Source: Calycina herbarum (taxonomy: Eukaryota > Ascomycota > Leotiomycetes > Helotiales > Pezizellaceae). Taken from it: a stretch of DNA of 64,000 bases. Numbering within the stretch: position 1 is the stretch's first letter; each line of letters opens with the position of its first letter. Both the position numbers and the translations under genes were made by a program. The stretch covers positions 62,001-126,000 of the forward strand of contig LLEY01000047.1 in assembly GCA_001414485.1 (NCBI GenBank), read 5' to 3'. Shown in pieces: positions 10,537 through 23,352 of the stretch. A model generated the notes under the pieces. The model ran no database searches. It saw only the letters and a list, made by a program, of their open reading frames with translations, and was not told the origin of the DNA.

Positions 10537-13045
10537 TCAACTCGATCCCGATGGCTCCGAAAAATTGACATCCCACATCTCACTCCCAGTCTGTCTATCA
10601 CTCAAAAACGTATCCAAGAACTGCGACATATTCTGCATATCCATATTCCGAATCCCAAAAGGATTGTCACTAAACGGGAACCCCAATTCCCCAGCAAAAT
10701 TATACCCAGAAACCCCATTATCGACAGGGGGAAATGTAAAAGAGTTATCTTGCGCATCGAAAGACCCAAAGGAGACTTGTTGCGATTTGTTGAATGCTTT
10801 GGCGACTCGTAGGAAGACACTGCAGACCTGGTGGAGTCGCGCACCGGCTTCGGAGATGGGTCGTACTGGCTCGAGAGATACTAGGGTTTGTGTCATGAGT
10901 TCGATGTCTTCTTGGCTGCGCGAGGCGATCGAGTGGGTGAAGACGACTAGGAATGGTGTGAAGGAGAGGTAAAGAACCACCCTGTACAAAAAGATTTGTT
11001 AGTGATCATAGTAAGAAGCAGGAAATCATTGGAGGGAGTTTTGATTACGAACCAGTCAACGTAGAATTTCGATCTCATAGCCTCATTAGAAGGAAAAGGA
11101 AACAGTGATGAGTTCTTTATATGGCATTGGAGACTCGACTTGGCTGCTTCGAATTGCCGAGAACTTATCTGCGTAGTGACTGCGAGGGGATTTTTCGCTC
11201 CATATAGCAACGTTAAGGAGGAGTAATAAATAAGATCAGCGGCGTGGATGATAATGTCTACGTCTTCCTTGTACATCGCTTCGGTGGTGTCAATCTGGTC
11301 GAGTGGTCAGAAACAAACCCTCCATGTCAACATGAACTATCGTACCTTTTTAATGTTAACGAGAGAGTTTGAAAGCGCCACATAAAGCCTTTCTATCATC
11401 TCAGATTTTGTATCTGGTTGGGTATGCTGAGCGCGCACAGAGTACAGCTCGTCATATATCCGACCCATGACCCGGGATATTTCAATAAGCTGAATCCAGA
11501 CAAGATCCCAAGGTAAATATCCCGGGGTTTGGTTCGGCGTGAACATTTCGGCATCTATATCATGATCCGGGAAAATAGACACACGCCCGAGGTTCAGAGT
11601 CTGTGTCTTGTCCATCATATAAAGTACCCAAAAAGTATGACGTTTTGTTTCTGCTTGAGGATCGCCAGCTAATACCTCCTTGCGGTGATAGCCTAGAATT
11701 AGACATAAACGTGCTCCAGCAGCAACAAGCGTCCAGCATAGTGAAGGACGTGACTGCTCTTGTGCTCTCATGGCCTAACTCTCCGTCAAAAAATCGTCAA
11801 TTTGGGGGACAGGTGTTTAGCTTACGCCGAGCATTAAGCATTCTGTCCGTCGAGGAAATTAGCTTTTGTATATCTGGATCAAAGATCCGATAGTTTGGTT
11901 TTTAGACTGAAACTAAAGAGTGGGTTCACTTACGAATATTCTCCAAGGTGGGAGTGGTCAAACACTCATAGGTTTGTAGGCCAGCGCAAAATTTTGTCTC
12001 ACATAGCTTGATGTATTCTCGGCAATATGCTGGTGGAAACTCTGGATCATTGGTTGCTAAATATTCTTCGAGCAAGTACATCAGTGCTCCACACAAAAGA
12101 GTTATATGGCCACTTGGCAGAGACTTTGTTGGGAAATAGACGGCTTTAGCTAGGGTTTCTAGCATTGAGTGGTCTCGTTGAGCACTCTGCAGCCATGCTA
12201 GAGGTACTTGGGCTGGCTTTGATTAGCTTGATGGAGAAGATACTTTTGAGAGTATATACTTACCATTGATCTTTTTCAAAATTTTCAGAACCAATGACAT
12301 GGGGGGCAATTCAATGTCAGCGCTTGTAACACCCGAGGGAAAAGAAGGGAACGACAAGTCATCTGTTTTCGTATATCGACCTTCGCCCCCTAATAGGGAC
12401 TTCAAGGATGATAAAGATTCTGAAATTTCCGTAGTTTGATGACCGGGTTGTGTACCAGAAGCCGTTATTTCCGCCTCGACAGATAGTGTTGCTTGTTGAG
12501 AGTAGCTACAAAAAGAGGAATCGCCTTCGAATACGCATTCCTCTGCGACATAGGGAGAAGACTTTGCTGCTGAAACAGGGCTTGGTAATGATACGTTGGA
12601 AGATGGGGGTTTGCTAAGATTAAGATTCCGAAGGGTATTTTTGATGTCCAAAAGGTTCTCGTTTATGAGACTAAAATGTTTCTCACTTCCCCGAGTTAGT
12701 GACGAGTGTTCGGATAATGAGAGCTCGCCACTTACTAGTAAGATGCTGGTGCGTTGCGCTGTGGTTTACTCTCAGTGCTTCTTGTTGCTGGCTTGCACGG
12801 CAGGTTTGCAATCAGACAGTTTGAGCAAGGTGCAGCTTTATTACAACGAATCTTTCTGATTCGACAACTCTCGCACTATCCAAATACGTCAGCTGGATTT
12901 CTAAGGCGTTTAGACCGGTGAGAACCCGAAGACATACTGCTTTGGGAATAATTGAAGTTCCTTGTCTTTTATTCTCGGTATCCTTTTCCGCTGTCGGCGA
13001 CGTTTTGGTGGCAAGTGTGGATGGGTCATTCTTTACACCCTCCAT
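10537..13045 (-). CDS. Zn2Cys6 fungal transcription factor, 683 aa, 8 exons
   Basis: A predicted nuclear DNA-binding regulator. Exons joined by GT-AG introns: 13045-12938, 12875-12736, 12670-12264, 12197-11934, 11842-11826, 11774-11346, 11294-11053, 10981-10537. They total 2052 nt in one frame. Residues about 37-65 form a Zn2Cys6 cluster with Cys spacing C-x2-C-x6-C-x5-C-x2-C-x6-C, split by intron 1 just before the first Cys. A Ser/Pro-rich linker follows, then the fungal middle-homology region (Fungal_trans), recognisable in the TLENIQ segment, the GARLCLILGYHR helix and the following LY-D box. The fifth exon is only 17 nt but is needed to keep the frame and restores this conserved helix. 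Intron 7 uses an unusual GTTCGT donor. It is transcribed away from the adjacent ABC transporter relic, so it may once have controlled it. No disabling change is seen. Confidence 0.88.
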
Positions 13046-13852
13046 CCGAACGGGATTGGGCTTTCGGGTGTAGATTCAACGAACTCGCAAGGCCTCTCGG
13101 TATACAGAGAGGGTTGGTTCAAACACGGGTTCCACGGCAACCGTGGATTGATACTATTTTTGATGCAACAATTTTTATATCGAGTTTGGGTTTGGCCAAG
13201 TAAGTTGAATTCAGGAATTTCGGATTTTATACGACCTCAACGCGGAAAAAAAGAACTGGTTACGAAATGGATAGAAATTAACGATATAAGCTTCAATTAT
13301 ATGGCAATTGGGAGGTTTTGTTTGGCCTATAAAGAGCAGAGATGTTAGCTTAGATCGTCGTCACTTAGAGATGACCTGGTGGAGAGGTGTTTGGGGCTGT
13401 CGTGTTCGGCAGAACTTTGCCCCGTCTAAAGCACGTGAGTTGACCCCTGAAGCATGAGCCACTCAGCTCCTCTAAGGTAAGCCACATCGACCAGCTCAGC
13501 AGCGATCCATGGAACCCGCGGAATCCGTTCGTAGAGCGACAATAGCACACTCATCGTTTCAACGAACATGAATTTGCCATCTCAAGCTGTAGAATGGGCC
13601 CTTCGTACCGTTGCCCATCCACAAAACGAGGCACGGCGGATTTTGTCATTTCTGTCCAAAACCGTCAGGTACTCACTCACTCTGCTTGGCAATTGGCAGC
13701 TGGGCTTGGAGAAGTTTTCTCTGGTCATATATTCCTCCCCCTTCAAATCTCAAAATGACTTTCGATGTTAATCATTCCCTTGTATCCTTCTATATTCTTC
13801 TTTACGGGTAGCAGAGTTTTTTTTCTCGTACTCAATTTTAATCCTCTCGATC
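13046..13852. promoter_or_regulatory. Divergent intergenic region between the Zn2Cys6 regulator and the ABC transporter relic
   Basis: 807 bp without a credible gene. It must contain both promoters. A CT-rich stretch (about 13790-13850) precedes the transporter start. The only obvious candidate operator is the CCGCGG listed separately. Confidence 0.6.
13516..13521. promoter_or_regulatory. CCGCGG inverted CGG triplets, candidate Zn2Cys6 binding site
   Basis: The palindrome CCGCGG lies in the divergent promoter region within CCCGCGGAA, close to the TCCGYGGR element that PDR-type regulators bind in yeast. Being between a Zn2Cys6 gene and a PDR transporter makes it a plausible operator. A six-base site can also occur by chance. 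Confidence 0.35.
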
Positions 13853-16800
13853 ATGGACAGCCATCTCCAAGTCGAACCGCAGGCTCAATTTGTATCCTCT
13901 TCGTTAACAATAGGATCTTCGTCCTCGACTTACCGACAAGCAAGCGAGGACAGTCAGAAAGCCCGCCATATTGACTCATAGAAAGAAAAAGACGCCGAAG
14001 TGAGGAGTCTTGCGAAAGTACTGACATCTCGCTCAACCTATCCACACATCGATACCGACAACTTGTTCAAACAAAATGGAGACTCTACACTCAACCCAGA
14101 ATCTTCAAATTTCAACCCGAGAGCCTGGACAAAAGCTCTGGTTGCTCTCCAATCTCGAGATCCCGAAAAGTATCCCACAACAACCTCCGGAGTGGCGTTC
14201 CGGAATCTCAATGTCCATGGGTACGGGAACCCCACCGACTATCAGAAGACTGTTGGAAACGTCTGGCTAGAAGTTCCCAATATACTAAGCAAGCTCGGTA
14301 AATCGAATGGGAAACACAAGATTGATATCTTGCAAGACTTCGAGGGTCTCGCTGAAAGTGGAGAGATGCTGGTCGTTTTAGGTCCTCCTGGCTCAGGGTG
14401 CCCCACCTTACTTAAAGCCATTGCTAGAGAAACCCATGATATTTTTGTCGACGAGAAGTCGTACTTGAACTATCAAGGTGCGTTTATATCCCTACCATAC
14501 TGTTTCCTGAGTAATAGGCTAACTTTACTCCTTCCCAAGGTATCAGTGCTCAACAAATGAAGTCCCATTTCAGAGGCGAGGCAATATACCCGGCAGAAAC
14601 AGATGTACACTTTCCTATGCTCAGCGTTGGGGATACACTCGCATTCGCAGCAAAAGCCAGGGCTCCTAGAAACATACCAGGTGGCATTGATGCTTGGACA
14701 TACGCAAATCATCGCAAAAGTGTTGTAATGGCTATGCTTGGAATTGGCCATACAATCAATACTCGTGTTGGTGATAATTTCATTCGTGGGGTTAGTGGTG
14801 GAGAAAGGAAGCGTGTTTCCACTCCTTTGTCTTCATTGGACAATTCGACTCGAGGTCTCGATAGTGCCAATGCTATTGAGTTCTATAAGACTCGACGAAT
14901 GTCTACGGACTTGATGGGTTCCGCAGCTTGTATTTCCATTTACCAAACGCCGCAAAGCGCCACAAAGCGCCTATGATGTGTTTGACAAAGTTGTCGTAAG
15001 TAAACCCTGGTCTTTCATTCTGCACTTTAGACTGCAAGAGAGCATAATATTTTATCATGTATTTACATTTATCATTACGATTCCCAAGCTGACTTGTAAG
15101 TTTTGTTTAGGTTTTGTATGAAGGTCATCAAATATACTTCGGGCGCACTCATACAGCGAAACCGTATTTCGAAAATTTGGGGTTCATTTTGCCAAGACTG
15201 ACAAACCCATGGCGATTTCCTCACATCTATGACAAGTCCTGACGAGAGAGTTGTTCGACCAGGATGGGAAAACCGGGTTCCGGAAACGGCCTCGGACTTT
15301 GCTGGCATTTGGAAAGCCAGCAAGGAAAGAGAGGTTTTGCTAGAACAGATCTCGGCATACGACGAAAAATACAAGGCTGGTGGGGGGTATTTAGAAAAGT
15401 TCAAGGAATCTCGAAAAGCTCAACAGTCAAAAAGACAGTGAGTTGTTTGCCGAAGCAATGTTGTAATTTACTGACAAGTCAGGCGTATGAAGAGTCCATA
15501 TACTCTGGATTACAGACAGCAAGTAATGCTATGCCTATGGCGAGGTTTCCAGAGATTAAAGGGTGACCCCAGCTTGACTCTTGTCCAGCTCTTTTTCAAT
15601 GGTATCATGGCCCTAGTCATAGGTAGTGTTTACTACAATATGAAGGACGACACGGCTACATTTTTCGGTCGTGGGTCTCTGATATTCTTTGCTGTACTAA
15701 TCAATGCATTAGCCTCGTCTCTAGAGGTAATGTTTCCTTCCCAAAACCGAGGACACAAGCTAATTTGACGAGATCCTAACGCTGTATGCCCAACGTAGGA
15801 TCGTTGAGAAGCAGTCCAGATATGTACTATACCACCCTTCGGCAGAGGCAATTGCATCCATGCTTACAGATATGCCATACAAAACTCTCAATGCCATTAC
15901 TTCCAACATTCCTCTCTACTTCATGACCAACCTCCGGAGAGCTCCAGGCCCTTTTTTCTTTTTTGTCTTGATATCTTTTTCTATCACAATGACTATGTCA
16001 ATGATGTTCAGAACAATTGGCGCAAGCTCTCGTTTGATGGCACAAGCAATGGCTCCAACGGCAATTATTCTCTTGGCATTGATGATATACACTGGGTTTG
16101 CTGTCCCGCAAGCTTACATCCTCGGATGGTCGAAATGGATTTTCTATCTAGACCCCTTGAGTTACGGGTTCGAGAGCTTAATGCTCAATGAATTCCATGG
16201 ACGAACATTCAATTGCTCACAATTTGTGCCATCTGGCGGGGTTTATGACACTGTGACTGGTCTGGGTAGAGTATGTTCAGCTGGTGGATCTGTGCCTGGA
16301 GTCAGTTTTGTCACTGGATCAGACGATCTTCGTGTTATTTATGGATACGATGTTGCTCATAAATGGAGGTGTGTAAATTGAGCTGGTTAGGCGTGAACAT
16401 TTCACATGCTGACATTCATCAAGAAATCTAGGGATAATTATTGCCTTCGGCCTCTCTTTCTGTGCGACTTACATATTTGCTCAGAATACATTACGGAAAA
16501 GAAGTCGAAAGAAGAGGTTCTTGTTTTTCGACGAGGTGCTACTGAGTTCAATGCTCCCAACAAAAAGGGGGATATTGAGGCTGGTGTAATCACTCCAGCT
16601 ACCCTCTAGACCAAACATATCAAGGATCTCCCTACGATGGAAAAGCGGACGGCCATATTTCACTGTGAAGATGTTTGTTATGACGTCAAGATCAAGAGCG
16701 AAACCAGGAGAATTCTAGGTAAGTCGGTTTCTTGGAGCTTTTGTTCGACTCTTGGACCACCTGGACATTCATTCTGGACATTGCTCTTCGGCACCCTTTA

Positions 16801-19327
16801 TCTTATTGTGCGAGATATTCTCGGACAATCAGAGCTATTAATCGAAAAGTTTTAGGACAATGAAGAAATCGAGTTTCTCTTTCTTCTAAACCTTCTCGAA
16901 GAAAAGTTTAAATTATTCTAGACCGTTTCGTACAATGTTTACTGAAACAGGTGCCCGAGAGCAACGACCTACTCTCTTACGATGTTTGGTATCATGTATT
17001 CAGTTGTCTCAGGAAACCTGCAACCTATTTTAACTTAGAGGCATATGTTTTTCCTTGCCGTGTCTCCTAAAGAAGTAAACTAATTCCAACCTCTTGAAAT
17101 ATAGATCACGTTGATGGCTGGGTAAAGCCAAGAATATTGACTGCGCTGATGGGAGTTTCTGGCGCCGGAAAAACTACACTGCTGAGGGTAAACATTCGGG
17201 AGCTCCCCAAAATTTTGACTAACTAAATAATTATAGGGATGTCCTGGCAAGTAGAGTCACCATGGGAGTAGTTTCGGGTGGCATGTTCGTGAATGGCCAG
17301 TTACGCGACGACTCTTTCCAACGAAAAACCGGATACGTCCAGCAACAAGATCTCCACCTTTCTATATCGACAGTACGGGAAGCACTAACGTTCAGCGCAC
17401 TTCTCAGACAACCAGCGAGCACGAGTTATAAGAACAAACTTCAATACGTTGATGAAGTGATTTCAATGTTGGATATGCAGGCTTATGCGGAATCGGTGGT
17501 AGGCATACATGGAGAAGGTTTGTCTCCCAACGAAGATTTAATATTACTTAGACTTACAGTCTAACACTTTCTAGGCCTCAACATCGAGCAGGGGAAGAAA
17601 TTAAGCATCGGGGTAGAACGTGTCGCTAAACTTCAGCTTTTACTCTTTTGTAAGCAAGCATCTCTTTCTCTGTTCCCTTTCCTATACTCTTATTCCTATA
17701 CTTAGTGTCGAGAGGATATTTCATATTCGTTCGCCCCTCTCCTTTCTTGATGCAATGAGAAAATCGTATGCTAATTTATTTGTTGCAGTGGATGAACCCA
17801 CCTCTGGTTTAGACAGCCAAACATCATGGATCATTTGTGACCTCCTTGAAAAGCTTAGGAAGGGTGGGCAGGCTATACTTTGTACTGTTCACCAACCATC
17901 ATCGAACCTGTTTCAGCACCTAGATCGCCTATTATTCCTTGCAAGTGGTGGTAAAACAGTTTATTATGGAGATATTGGCGAGAACTCACAAATACTGACA
18001 GAATATTTTACAAGGAATGGAGCTTCTCCTTGTCCTCCAGGAGCGAATCCAGCAGAGTGGATGCTTGAAATAATCGGTGCAGCACCTGGCAGTAAAACGA
18101 AAATTGATTGGCCGAGTGTTTGGAAAAGCAGCACAGAGTATGAAGCAACACATGCGGAATTACAAAAAATGAAGCAAGACCTGCCATCGACAAAGTCGGC
18201 CCCTTCAACCACGGCAGCTATCGGGAGTTTGCAGCTCCATTTACGACTTAATTTATGGCAGTTACTCGACGTGTTTTTCAACAGTACTGGCGGGCGCCAA
18301 CCTACATTTACTCCAAATTTGCACTTTGCATTGGCTCAGTAAGCGCAAGTTCAACACTATAGCATCTTCTTAGCTAACTAATTCAACAGTCTCTATTCGT
18401 CGGCTTTTCTTTCTTTCGCGCCAAGAATACTCAGCAGGGTCTCCAAAATCAATTGCTGTCCCTCTTCATGATTTTGAGTATCTTTGGTCAAATCGTCGAA
18501 CAAATTATGCCACATTTCGTCACTCAACGCTCCTTGTACGAGGTTCGGGAAAGACCATCAAAAATATATTCTTGGCAAGCATTAATGGTGTCCAATATTC
18601 TTGTCGAGGTTCCTTGGAACATATTCATCGCGGTTTTTATGTTTATTACTTGGTACTATCCCGTTGGTTTGTATCGGAACGCCAGCCCCACAGATGAATT
18701 TTCTCTTCGGTCAGGTACGATGTTTCTTTACATACTTGCATTTCTTATATTTGCATCCACTTGTAAGAATCATGGTTACTTTTAGATGATAAACTCTAAC
18801 TTTCCTCCTTTAGTCACCCTCTTGATAGTAGCTGGCATGGACACCGCTGATACAGCAGTCCACCTCGCAAATCTATTCTTCGTCCTCTGCCTCATTTTCT
18901 GCGGAGTCTTAGCAACAAAAGAAACCCTCCCCGGTTTCTGGATCTTTATGTACCGAGTTTCACCTTTCACCTAATCGTCTCCGGTATGTTTTCTACTGCC
19001 GTCGCCAATACCGATGTCGTCTGTGCAGCCAACGAACTTTTAACCATGCAACCTTCCTTTGGCGCCAACTGTCCGGAATATCTGGATGCTCTTGTTTCTC
19101 GAGCTGGGGGTAAGTTGATTAATGGCGATGCCACTTTTGATTGCAAATATTGCCCTATTGCGGAAACGGATACTATTCTGGAACTTCTCTCGACGCCGTA
19201 TTCGGATGCGTGGAGGAATCTTGGTTTGATTCTTGTGTATATTGTTTTTAATGTTGTTGGTGCGTTGGTATTGTATTGGTACTGCCGAGTACCCAAAAAG
19301 AGAAATGAGAAGGAGAAGCAATCTTGA
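13853..19327 (+). pseudogene. PDR-type (ABC-G full-size) multidrug ABC transporter, multiply disrupted
   Basis: The relic keeps the NBD1-TMD1-NBD2-TMD2 order of plasma-membrane drug-efflux pumps. NBD1 Walker A is GPPGSGCPTLLK (about 14380-14420) and its signature [10 protein letters not shown] is at about 14791-14820. NBD2 has [11 protein letters not shown] (about 17153-17186) and [11 protein letters not shown], split by an intron ending near 17789. Disabling changes: TAG at 13979-13981 (codon 43); loss of about ten codons between the NBD1 signature and DNSTRGLD; a 10-bp tandem duplication at 14953-14972 (frameshift); a 1-nt shift near 15200; a shift near 16475; TAG at 16607-16609; an inflated 386-bp intron (16719-17104); an ambiguous junction near 17187-17238; a shift near 18200 and TAA at 18249-18251; and a 1-nt loss near 18974. 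Most introns still have good splice sites. The damage is indels plus transitions, not dense RIP, so this looks like relaxed selection rather than transposon-style silencing. Confidence 0.93.
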
Positions 19328-20559
<1,232 letters not shown>

Positions 20560-21451
20560 GGGACTGGGGTTTTGAAGAATTTGGGAGTCTGGGCTAGGGT
20601 ACATAATGTGAGGGATCTTTCGGGACACCAACTGGAGTTATAAGAGCATTGATTCGCAGGCTAGTCCCCAGTGTTTTTTGTTTTTGTCATATTTGTATAT
20701 GCGCATTTGATTCTGTCTATCAGCGGGGCCTCTTCAATGTGATCTGATGGTACTATTTCTTTCTTGGATGTTTTTTGGCTCTCTCTTTTCAGTTTTCTTA
20801 TGTACCACAGATCACACAGTACTTAACATGAAGGGCAAGCATGTCCCGTCCAGCCCATCCAACGATTTCGGTTAGAGAATATCCCTCGAAAACTTCCAGC
20901 TTGGAAAGTATCACGTGAGTGGTCACTTCCATCCATTCCGGGCTTGTCTAGTTTACCATCATACACTTTGAGCAAGAACGAACCATACTGAAGAAAGGAT
21001 GTATTCCTGAATACAATTTGTTATGTTTTGTTGTTCTTGGAGGGGTGCGAAATATTGTATTTTTGCAATGTACTTGTCTTCCTTCTATTTTTGCTGTCAC
21101 AAGAGTAAGTGGGTTATTGTTAGTATCGCTTTACTCGCTGCGCTCTCTCAATCAGTCATCCCTAAACACATTCTTCCCAACAATTCAAGGAGGCGGATCA
21201 TAATTAAAAACAGTCATCAGGGTGAAGATATGAATAAATTCTATATTTCCAATTATTCTTACTGCCATTCCAGGGCGAGAGTCATTGCGAGTCACATCCG
21301 GAAAACAAACAAATAGAACCCTGGATGATGACTGGTTGATGGCGACTTAGCGCTACTGTATCAGACTCGTCTGGACTATTCCGATTATAGTTTCCAATGT
21401 AAAAATCCACAATTCCCTGTCATTCCTGCAGCCTAACATGGTAAATACGTA
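20560..21451. other. Intergenic region between DPM1 and the Tc1 element
   Basis: 892 bp including the DPM1 3' UTR. Short open frames exist around 21018-21316 but have no ATG context or protein-like composition that I trust. Nothing else is seen. Confidence 0.6.
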
Positions 21452-21489
21452 AGAGTTGGGGCCACAGCTCGTGGCACACCTAAGCGAGA
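21452..21489 (+). repeat. Left terminal inverted repeat of the Tc1 element
   Basis: 38 bp, exact reverse complement of 22747-22784, preceded by TA. Confidence 0.93.
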
Positions 21490-21570
21490 ACATCAAAACC
21501 TACACCTTATTTTTAAAAATATACTATAAATCTAAATCTAATTATTTTAACTTTAAATTAAAAACTTATA

Positions 21571-22662
21571 TTAATGAGTAGTAGCTAATCCACGGACATC
21601 AATAATGTCTTCTAATTTACATGTTAATCTCTTAGTATATACTTGATAATTACGTGGATCTACCAGATCCCAAAGCCTTTAAATCTTCTTAATTAACTCC
21701 CCCTTAGAAGTCGGTACAAAGGGCAACTTCTTTAACTCTTCTTTCATCCACCGCTAGACCTTCTTAATTACGTTTAAATCAGGTGAAGAAAGAGGCCAAT
21801 TAAAGCCACGGATGTTATGTTGGAGCTTAGCTAAGCGAGCATGTCCCTTATGTACCTTTAAACTGTCCTCTGTAAAGATATAGTCGGTACTGAGCTTATC
21901 AAATAAGGGAAAGATAACTGGCTCGAGAACTTGATCCCTATAGGCGCGGGAATTCACCCCTCTACAGCCTTGTTCCTTCTCTAAGAAGATAAGAGGGGAC
22001 TTATAATCCTAGCCGATCGTGCCCCAAATTATAACCGACACCCTCCCTGAGCGATATGTCGACCTAATACAATCTTGACACCTCTTTTCGTCTATCCGAC
22101 GTGTTACCTAGACTCTCTCACTCTTTCTAAGCTTAAATATACACTTGTCCGACTATATAACCTTCCTCTAGTCCCCCCCCCCTTGGATTCGAGGTAGTAT
22201 AGCCAGAGGTCCCTACCAACGGTGTTCTAGTGTAAAACCAAGACGCTTTTTAGCTTGTTTCCGGGATATAAAAGGTCGAGGGCATGCTATATAGCGACGG
22301 TAGCCTACGTAGCGTAGTTCTTGTCGAATAGTACATGCCAATATGTCAATACCGAGGAGGTTTTGGACTTACTTGAAAGTTATACAACGAGTAGTATAAT
22401 TTGTTGATATAAATCGAATAATCCGGTGTAGATCCCTCTTTCCTAGTCACCTCCTTTGATACTGCTTCCCTTTCCATGTACGTCGACTTGTTCCGTCCTT
22501 GTAAATCCGCCTCGCAGTAGTTCTAGGAACCCCTAATTCTTTATGTATCCACCCCCACGATTTTCCGTCGCTTCGCGCTTGTCGTACTCTAGCTCTTTTC
22601 GGTGTGTGCTAATTATGACCAGGTTCGTGTATAGGAGAAGGGGAGAGGATTCGGTCTACCAT
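21571..22662 (-). pseudogene. Tc1-type transposase remnant
   Basis: ATG at 22662 and final stop at 21573-21571. The N-terminal part carries a helix-turn-helix (around SDGKSWGWIHKELGVPRTTA). The C-terminal part carries the DDE_3 pattern with FTEDSLKVHKGH and WPLSSPDLNVI. Several stops break the frame, including TAG in place of the Trp after DLNVIKKV (about 21752), consistent with G-to-A RIP changes. It would have cut and pasted DNA at TA sites and is now inactive. Confidence 0.85.
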
Positions 22663-22746
22663 TCTTAATTTAGAGTGTTTTGGATGAAAGGTTGAATTAT
22701 GGTAGATTTTTGAAAAGAGAGTGTCGGAAATTAAGGTGGGGGGCAA

Positions 22747-22784
22747 TCTCGCTTAGGTGTGCCACGAGCTGTGGCCCCAACTCT
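22747..22784 (-). repeat. Right terminal inverted repeat of the Tc1 element
   Basis: 38 bp, exact reverse complement of 21452-21489, followed by TA. Confidence 0.93.
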
Positions 22785-22956
22785 TACAATCCTTTCCAGA
22801 TGATCTAGATCAGATGAACGTTTCTAGTCAAGGTATCTTAGGTTAGACATGATATTGTCCACCATCCTTCGCGATTTCTACCTCCACCTTGTCGCTTTCG
22901 GCAGTTGACTCTTGCGGGGAGTTTCCGTCAGATTCCTCATGACATCCGCCTGGACC

Positions 22957-23352
22957 TCACGACTTGTTGGTTTCAAACCATGGTTCTCTTTTTCCTTTTT
23001 CGTCGCTAGCAAGCTTACCATTTGCTTTGGCATACGGATCGATTTCTTCTTCGGAGTTCTCGCCATATTCCTCATGGCGTCGAGCAGGAGGACCCAGAGG
23101 AAGCCATTTATGGCCGCCCAAGTGCGGCGGTCGAGCTTCTCTCTTAAAGCCTGCTACTTGGTTACGGCGTCGATCTTGATGAGGTTCTAATTTAACACCA
23201 GTGGGGTTGGGGTCCTTCGCCATATCAGGACTATGATGAGCGTTCCAGTCTGCTTGAAGCTGCGCGGCGTTTGCCATTTGTCGAACTCCAAGAGTAGGGA
23301 GAGTAAGAGCTACGGTGCTCAAAGCAAGGAGGATAAGGGTTTGAAAATGCAT
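22957..23352 (-). CDS. Small secreted protein, orphan, effector-like, 131 aa
   Basis: The ATG at 23352 was chosen because it starts a clean signal peptide (MHFQTLILLALSTVALTLP, residues 1-19). The longer open frame upstream is 5' leader and starts without ATG. The mature part is very hydrophilic and rich in Lys/Arg and Glu, with no cysteines. It has dibasic KR and RR pairs that could be Kex2 cleavage sites and an acidic run EENSEEEID-like region near residues 94-105. No domain is recognised. It sits 170 bp from the Tc1 element and is followed by a gene-poor gap. Secretion, small size and orphan status fit an effector candidate. A processed peptide precursor is the alternative. Confidence 0.6.
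   Translation of the reverse strand: MHFQTLILLALSTVALTLPTLGVRQMANAAQLQADWNAHHSPDMAKDPNPTGVKLEPHQDRRRNQVAGFKREARPPHLGGHKWLPLGPPARRHEEYGENSEEEIDPYAKANGKLASDEKGKREPWFETNKS

Larger units (their letters stand above)
21452..22784 (-). mobile_element. Tc1/mariner element, 1333 bp, with perfect 38-bp TIRs and dead transposase
   Basis: Terminal inverted repeats 21452-21489 and 22747-22784 match perfectly over 38 bp (AGAGTTGGGGCCACAGCTCG at the outer end). They are flanked by the TA dinucleotide duplication typical of Tc1/mariner (21450-21451 and 22785-22786). The interior holds one transposase remnant on the minus strand. Identical TIRs with a decayed ORF suggest either recent arrival of an already defective copy or inversion-directed conservation of the ends. 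Confidence 0.93.

Noticed and set aside
10430..10972. 180-codon plus-strand open frame over the regulator's last exon
   Set aside because: It overlaps the well-supported last exon of the Zn2Cys6 gene on the other strand, and its composition is unnatural.
12952..13348. Two plus-strand frames at the regulator's 5' end
   Set aside because: They overlap exon 1 of the minus-strand gene and have no supporting domain or splice context.
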